This document shows positions 43,318-47,007 of a stretch of DNA of 47,007 nt, one piece after another (position 1 is the stretch's first letter; each line of letters begins with the position of its first letter). The notes under the pieces are model-generated. The model was not told the DNA's origin. It searched no databases and saw nothing but the letters and a program-made list of their open reading frames with translations. The stretch covers positions 1 through 47,007 of the forward strand of contig DXAW01000117.1 of NCBI GenBank assembly GCA_019116865.1. Reading direction: 5' to 3'. A program made the translations under genes and the position numbers. Origin of the DNA: Candidatus Coprenecus stercoravium (lineage in GTDB: Bacteria > Bacteroidota > Bacteroidia > Bacteroidales > UBA932).

Positions 43318-44295
43318 TTATTTCTTGGTTAATGTCCACTTGCCGGCAGGCAGGTTAACAGGCCATGTATCGTAGAACATACCGACAGAAGTACCCTGGT
43401 CAGCGAACATATCCGTAGCCAGAACTGTGAAGCTGACACCTGTGCTGGTCTTGCCGGTAAGCGGTGTGAACTCGTATGTGCCGTCACCGTTATCGGTAAG
43501 ATAGAAAGGATATTCACAGCCGCTGATAATCTCAGGGGACTCGGCAGTCTCAAGCTGGCCTATGGCGAACCATTTCACCGAATAGCCCTCGGTGCTTGTG
43601 GTAATTTCATAGTCAAGAACAGGAGCCAACTCGTTGGCAAGCACATTGCCGTTCTCATCCGTAAGATGAGCCGCCACAGCATACCATGTCTCGTCGATGC
43701 TTGTCATACCGTATATTCTGACCATATCCTCATAATATGAAGGCTCGATAGAAATGGTGAACTCCATCTGCTGACCCTCCAGCAATGTATATTTGGTGAT
43801 GTTACCGTAGCCCTCAATCTGAAGAGTGCTTTCAGACACCACATCATACTCTCCGAGCCATGACTGAAGAGACTCCTGGGGATCGACGATTTCCGGTTCT
43901 CTGTAGAACGGGTAGGAGGCCCATGTGGAGTTGCGGTACTGGCTGCCTGCAGGAGCCACGGCACGCACCTCTATCACATGCTCCACACCGGGTGCAAGAG
44001 AACTGATCTCTACGGTGAGAGCGTCAGTACTCTTCTCATCAGCCTCATCTACTCTGTAGGCATAGGACGCTGCATTCTCTACAGCATCCCACTCGAGAAC
44101 GATAGAAGTATTGGTGGAGCTGACTTCCCTGAGCTTGGGAGTGGCAAGACGGACTGTCTCTCCATTGTTATTCTCCGAGCCCTCATTGGGTTTATTCGGG
44201 CTATCGGTCCCGTTGCTCTCGGGATTACAGGAAGCGAAAATAGCTACTGCCATAATCGACATAGCTGTGGCTGCGTAATGAAAAATTCTCTTCAT
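43318..44295 (-). CDS. Fn3-domain lipoprotein, first of three tandem paralogues
   Basis: A 325-residue lipoprotein; the start at 44295 (MKRIFHYAATAMSIMAVAIFASC) places the lipid Cys at 23. After an Asn/Glu/Gly linker comes an Fn3 domain (TPKLREVSSTNTSIVLEWDAVENAASYAYRV, about 54-128), then the shared domain from QSWLGEYDVVSESTLQI to LATDMFADQGTSVGMFYDTWPVNLPAGKWTLTKK. It is the first gene of the set, 47 bases after rplQ, with a -7 element at 44331-44324. Linker length, Fn3 and C-terminal domain match the two following genes, so the set arose by tandem duplication. Confidence 0.75.
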   Translation of the reverse strand: MKRIFHYAATAMSIMAVAIFASCNPESNGTDSPNKPNEGSENNNGETVRLATPKLREVSSTNTSIVLEWDAVENAASYAYRVDEADEKSTDALTVEISSLAPGVEHVIEVRAVAPAGSQYRNSTWASYPFYREPEIVDPQESLQSWLGEYDVVSESTLQIEGYGNITKYTLLEGQQMEFTISIEPSYYEDMVRIYGMTSIDETWYAVAAHLTDENGNVLANELAPVLDYEITTSTEGYSVKWFAIGQLETAESPEIISGCEYPFYLTDNGDGTYEFTPLTGKTSTGVSFTVLATDMFADQGTSVGMFYDTWPVNLPAGKWTLTKK

Positions 44296-44323
44296 AATGT
44301 GTATAATCAATTGAATATTTCCA

Positions 44324-44331
44324 CAAATATA
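44324..44331 (-). promoter_or_regulatory. -7 element of the Fn3 lipoprotein operon
   Basis: TATATTTG on the minus strand (44331-44324) fits TAnnTTTG and lies 28 bases before the ATG at 44295. No -33 TTTG is seen at the usual distance within the rplQ end. No terminator is visible between rplQ and this operon, so read-through from the ribosomal operon is possible. Confidence 0.45.
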
Positions 44332-44342
44332 TACAAAAACTT

Positions 44343-44813
44343 TTACTCAGCTTTCTCCTCAGCCGCTTTCTCTACAGTTTTTTCCGCTGTTTTCTTACGG
44401 CTGCGGCGTGTGGATGTCTTCTTAGAAGATGCTTTTTCTACGCCCGGCGTTGCATCGTTGAAGTCAACGAGCTCGATAAATGCCATCTCGGCAGCGTCTC
44501 CCTGCCTGAATCCAGTCTTGATTATACGGGTGTATCCGCCGGGACGGTCGGCGACTTTGGGAGCCACGTTACGGAAAAGCTCTGTCACGGCCTCCTTCTG
44601 CTTGAGATAAGCGAAGACAGTTCGGCGTGAATGTGTGGAATCATCCTTCGACTTGGTGATCAGGGGCTCCACATATTCTCTCAGAGCTTTTGCCTTGGCG
44701 ACAGTTGTCTCAATCCTCTTGTGGAGAATCAGAGAGCAGGCCATGTTGGCGAGCATCGACTTGCGATGACCGCTCTTGCGTCCTAAATGATTGATTGTCC
44801 TATTGTGCCTCAT
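44343..44813 (-). CDS. rplQ: 50S ribosomal protein L17
   Basis: A 156-residue L17. The core ([61 protein letters not shown]) is conserved. About 40 residues of Lys/Glu/Ala-rich tail follow ([16 protein letters not shown]), longer than in E. coli and usual in Bacteroidota. The start overlaps rpoA by 14 bases; last gene of the alpha operon. Confidence 0.97.
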   Translation of the reverse strand: MRHNRTINHLGRKSGHRKSMLANMACSLILHKRIETTVAKAKALREYVEPLITKSKDDSTHSRRTVFAYLKQKEAVTELFRNVAPKVADRPGGYTRIIKTGFRQGDAAEMAFIELVDFNDATPGVEKASSKKTSTRRSRKKTAEKTVEKAAEEKAE

Positions 44814-45831
44814 TGTTGTCTACTTCTGTTGGTTTCTTTTTTACTTCAATATTGTACTTGGTGACATCCATGCCGAAAGTGAGTTTCATCTTGTCCATGA
44901 GAACATCTATCTCGTTCATGGATTTCTTACCGAAATTCCTGAATTTAATCAGCTCCGCTCTCTGGTGTGAGACAAGGTCCGCAAACGTCTCTATATTGGC
45001 TGCCTTCAAGCAGTTTAGAGCTCTCACGGAAAGCTCCATGTCAGAGAGCTTGGTGAGCAGCAGATGACGCATACGCAGAGCCTCCTCATCAAGAGCGTCG
45101 GGAGCACTGGTCTCAGGAGGCGTCTCAAGGGAGATCTTCTCATCCGAGAAGAGCATGAAGTGGTAAATCAGTATCTTCGCCGCTTCGGTCAGAGCGTCCT
45201 TGGGATGAATTGAACCGTCTGTGGTAATCTCCAGGTTCAACTTATCGTAGTCGGTCTTCTGCTCGACACGGTAGTCCTCAACGGAATAATTCACGTTCTT
45301 GATAGGGGTGAAGATAGAGTCCACGGGGATGGTACCCATAGGTGCGGAATCCACCTTGTTCTCATCCGAGGGCACATATCCTCTGCCCTTTCCTATATGC
45401 AGCTCCACGATAAGCTTTACCGTAGGCTCCATGGAACAGATGTGAAGCTGGGGATTGAGCACTGAGAAGTTGCAGAGGTTCTTCGAGATATCCTCGGCTG
45501 TGAACTCCTGCTTGCCGGTAACGGTGAAACTTACCGTCTCCGACTCCTCTTCCTTAACCTCTCTCTTAAAACGTACCTGTTTGAGATTCAATATGATGTC
45601 AACTACACTCTCGATAACGCCGGGGATAGTGTCAAATTCATGACTTACCCCTTCGATCCTTACGGATGTGATGGCAAATCCCTCCAACGAGGACAACAGG
45701 ACTCTGCGCAGGGCATTGCCGATTGTTATCCCGTATCCGGGTTCCAGCGGGCGGAACTCGAACTTGCCGAAAGTATCGGTAGATTCGAGCATTATTACTT
45801 TGTCCGGTTTCTGAAATGCTAAAATTGCCAT
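44800..45831 (-). CDS. rpoA: RNA polymerase alpha subunit
   Basis: A 343-residue alpha subunit. The N-terminal dimerisation domain has [31 protein letters not shown] (Bacteroidota form) and the C-terminal domain has [26 protein letters not shown] and [15 protein letters not shown], the helix-hairpin-helix that touches DNA and activators. It lies 11 bases after rpsD and overlaps rplQ. Confidence 0.98.
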   Translation of the reverse strand: MAILAFQKPDKVIMLESTDTFGKFEFRPLEPGYGITIGNALRRVLLSSLEGFAITSVRIEGVSHEFDTIPGVIESVVDIILNLKQVRFKREVKEEESETVSFTVTGKQEFTAEDISKNLCNFSVLNPQLHICSMEPTVKLIVELHIGKGRGYVPSDENKVDSAPMGTIPVDSIFTPIKNVNYSVEDYRVEQKTDYDKLNLEITTDGSIHPKDALTEAAKILIYHFMLFSDEKISLETPPETSAPDALDEEALRMRHLLLTKLSDMELSVRALNCLKAANIETFADLVSHQRAELIKFRNFGKKSMNEIDVLMDKMKLTFGMDVTKYNIEVKKKPTEVDNNEAQ

Positions 45832-45842
45832 GACGTTAACTG

Positions 45843-46445
45843 TTATTTAGAGTAGAGTTCGACGATCAGCTGCTCGTTGATGGTCTCAGGTATTTCCGTT
45901 CTCTCAGGAAGGTTGAGGAACTTACCGGAAAGTTCTCCGCGGTTCCACTCTATCCATGAGTATTTGCAGGTATCAGCCACGCTGTTCTGGATAACCTCAA
46001 GGCTCTTCGACCTCTCGCGTACACCTACGACAGCACCGGGCTTCACGATAGTGGAGGGGATGTTGCAGACCTCGCCGTTGAGCACTATATGGCAGTGCGA
46101 CACGAGCTGACGGGCTGCGGCGCGTGTGGGAGCGATACCCATGCGGTATACGATATTGTCCAGACGCGACTCGAGGAGCATAAGAAGGTTCTCACCTGTA
46201 CGTCCCTGCATTCTGCGGGCTTTAGCATAGGTGTTACGGAACTGTCTCTCAAGTACTCCGTATGTATATTTAACTTTCTGTTTCTCCTTGAGCTGGTTTC
46301 CGTACTCGGAGATTTTCCTGCGTTTCTTTGCCAGTCCGTGCTGTCCGGGAGGATAGTTTTTCTTTTCGAAATACTTATCCGGACCGTAGATCGGTTCACC
46401 GAACTTGCGGGCTATCTTTGTTTTAGGTCCTGTATATCTTGCCAT
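45843..46445 (-). CDS. rpsD: 30S ribosomal protein S4
   Basis: A 200-residue S4. The N-terminal [29 protein letters not shown] lacks the zinc-finger cysteines, the C-minus form. [27 protein letters not shown] and the S4 RNA-binding domain ([31 protein letters not shown]) follow. S4 nucleates 30S assembly and usually autoregulates the alpha operon. It lies 35 bases after rpsK. Confidence 0.98.
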   Translation of the reverse strand: MARYTGPKTKIARKFGEPIYGPDKYFEKKNYPPGQHGLAKKRRKISEYGNQLKEKQKVKYTYGVLERQFRNTYAKARRMQGRTGENLLMLLESRLDNIVYRMGIAPTRAAARQLVSHCHIVLNGEVCNIPSTIVKPGAVVGVRERSKSLEVIQNSVADTCKYSWIEWNRGELSGKFLNLPERTEIPETINEQLIVELYSK

Positions 46446-46480
46446 AATCCAAATACTGTTAAATAAATCCTGTTAAACAA

Positions 46481-46873
46481 TTATACTTTACGGCGTCCTT
46501 TGGGACGGCATCCGTTGTGAGGAAGAGGAGTCACGTCGACAATCTCGGTTACCTCAATGCCTGAGCCGTGAATAGTACGGATCGCTGACTCGCGTCCCGC
46601 ACCTGGACCTTTGACATAAGCCTTGATCTTGCGCAATCCCAAGTCATAAGCAACTTTTGCAGCATCTGCGGCAGCTACCTGCGCGGCATAGGGGGTATTC
46701 TTCTTGGAACCTCTGAATCCCATCTTGCCGGCCGAAGACCAACTGATAACCTGACCGAGACTGTTGGTCATGGTTACGATAACATTGTTGAAAGTCGATG
46801 AAATATGGGCCTCACCATAGGCGTCTACCTTTACGACTCTCTTCTTATTGGTTGTTCCTGTTTTCTTTGCCAT
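46481..46873 (-). CDS. rpsK: 30S ribosomal protein S11
   Basis: A 130-residue S11 of the ribosomal platform. Conserved segments are [55 protein letters not shown] and the ending [18 protein letters not shown]. Normal length. It lies 13 bases after rpsM and before rpsD. Confidence 0.98.
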   Translation of the reverse strand: MAKKTGTTNKKRVVKVDAYGEAHISSTFNNVIVTMTNSLGQVISWSSAGKMGFRGSKKNTPYAAQVAAADAAKVAYDLGLRKIKAYVKGPGAGRESAIRTIHGSGIEVTEIVDVTPLPHNGCRPKGRRKV

Positions 46874-46886
46874 ATTCAGTTAACTG

Positions 46887-47007
46887 TTACTTGGTTGCTT
46901 TTTTCTTATTAGCCACCGTCTTCTTCTTACCCTTACGTGTACGGGCATTGTTCTTGGTGCTCTGTCCGCGCACGGGAAGTCCGAGACGATGACGGATTCC
47001 TCTGTAG
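46887..47007 (-). CDS. rpsM: 30S ribosomal protein S13, C-terminal part (cut by window edge)
   Basis: The last 39 codons of S13 are visible on the minus strand: [20 protein letters not shown], then [19 protein letters not shown] and a TAA at 46889-46887. The GLPVRGQ.TK.NARTRKG motif is diagnostic. The basic tail contacts tRNA and the subunit bridge. The gene continues beyond the window and begins the rpsM-rpsK-rpsD-rpoA-rplQ run. Confidence 0.96.
   Translation of the reverse strand, partial: YRGIRHRLGLPVRGQSTKNNARTRKGKKKTVANKKKATK

Overview
The window looks like chromosomal DNA of a moderately GC-rich member of the order Bacteroidales (Bacteroidota). The evidence is lineage-typical: promoters of the TTTG-N19-21-TAnnTTTG type, Bacteroidota lipoprotein signals, BACON-domain lipoproteins, C10 (streptopain-type) proteases, a GSCFA protein, the rseC-rnfBCDGEA cluster, and the tail of the alpha ribosomal operon with an S4 that lacks zinc cysteines. 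The family cannot be fixed from sequence alone. There are no insertion sequences, integrases, tRNAs, rRNAs or CRISPR arrays, and no stretch over 300 bases lacks a gene.

Layout. 1-128 is the 5' end of rpsO (minus). 251-8342 is the most accessory-looking part: a YgjP-type metallopeptidase, then two C10 protease/lipoprotein pairs on opposite strands. The two lipoproteins end in the same WGD (PKD-like) domain. Between the pairs lie a coiled-coil protein whose lipoprotein signal is out of frame and a predicted outer-membrane beta-barrel. 8416-12483 is thiamine biosynthesis: a TPP riboswitch, thiE, thiC and a Thi4-type thiazole synthase with an active-site His rather than Cys, with thiD convergent to them. 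12580-14747 holds glyA, a SpoU methyltransferase and a small TPR protein.

14475-27585 is a nearly gapless minus-strand array that may be read from one good promoter at 27641-27611: two M23 peptidases, a MerR regulator, NIF3, a zinc-ribbon protein, a class III aminotransferase, dnaB, a DUF3108 protein, rseC, rnfB-C-D-G-E-A and the TPR gene. 27658-40219 is a second minus-strand array: threonine dehydrogenase, a small barrel/lipoprotein pair, tgt, an LptF/LptG permease, alaS, an LptF/LptG permease fused to methionyl-tRNA formyltransferase, thiamine pyrophosphokinase, a BASS-type transporter and a sialidase. 40326-41111 is a GSCFA gene. 41164-44295 holds three tandem paralogous Fn3 lipoproteins. 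44343-47007 is rplQ-rpoA-rpsD-rpsK-rpsM (rpsM cut by the window edge).

How the parts work together. ThiC makes the pyrimidine, Thi4 the thiazole, ThiD phosphorylates HMP, ThiE joins the halves, and TPK makes TPP in salvage; TPP closes the riboswitch over the thiE ribosome-binding site. The Rnf complex couples ferredoxin and NAD redox to an ion gradient. The permeases belong to LPS export. The best candidates for something new are the paired C10 protease/WGD-lipoprotein locus, the permease-Fmt fusion, the sulfide-type Thi4 in a riboswitch operon without any visible thiGHSF, and the triple Fn3 lipoprotein operon.
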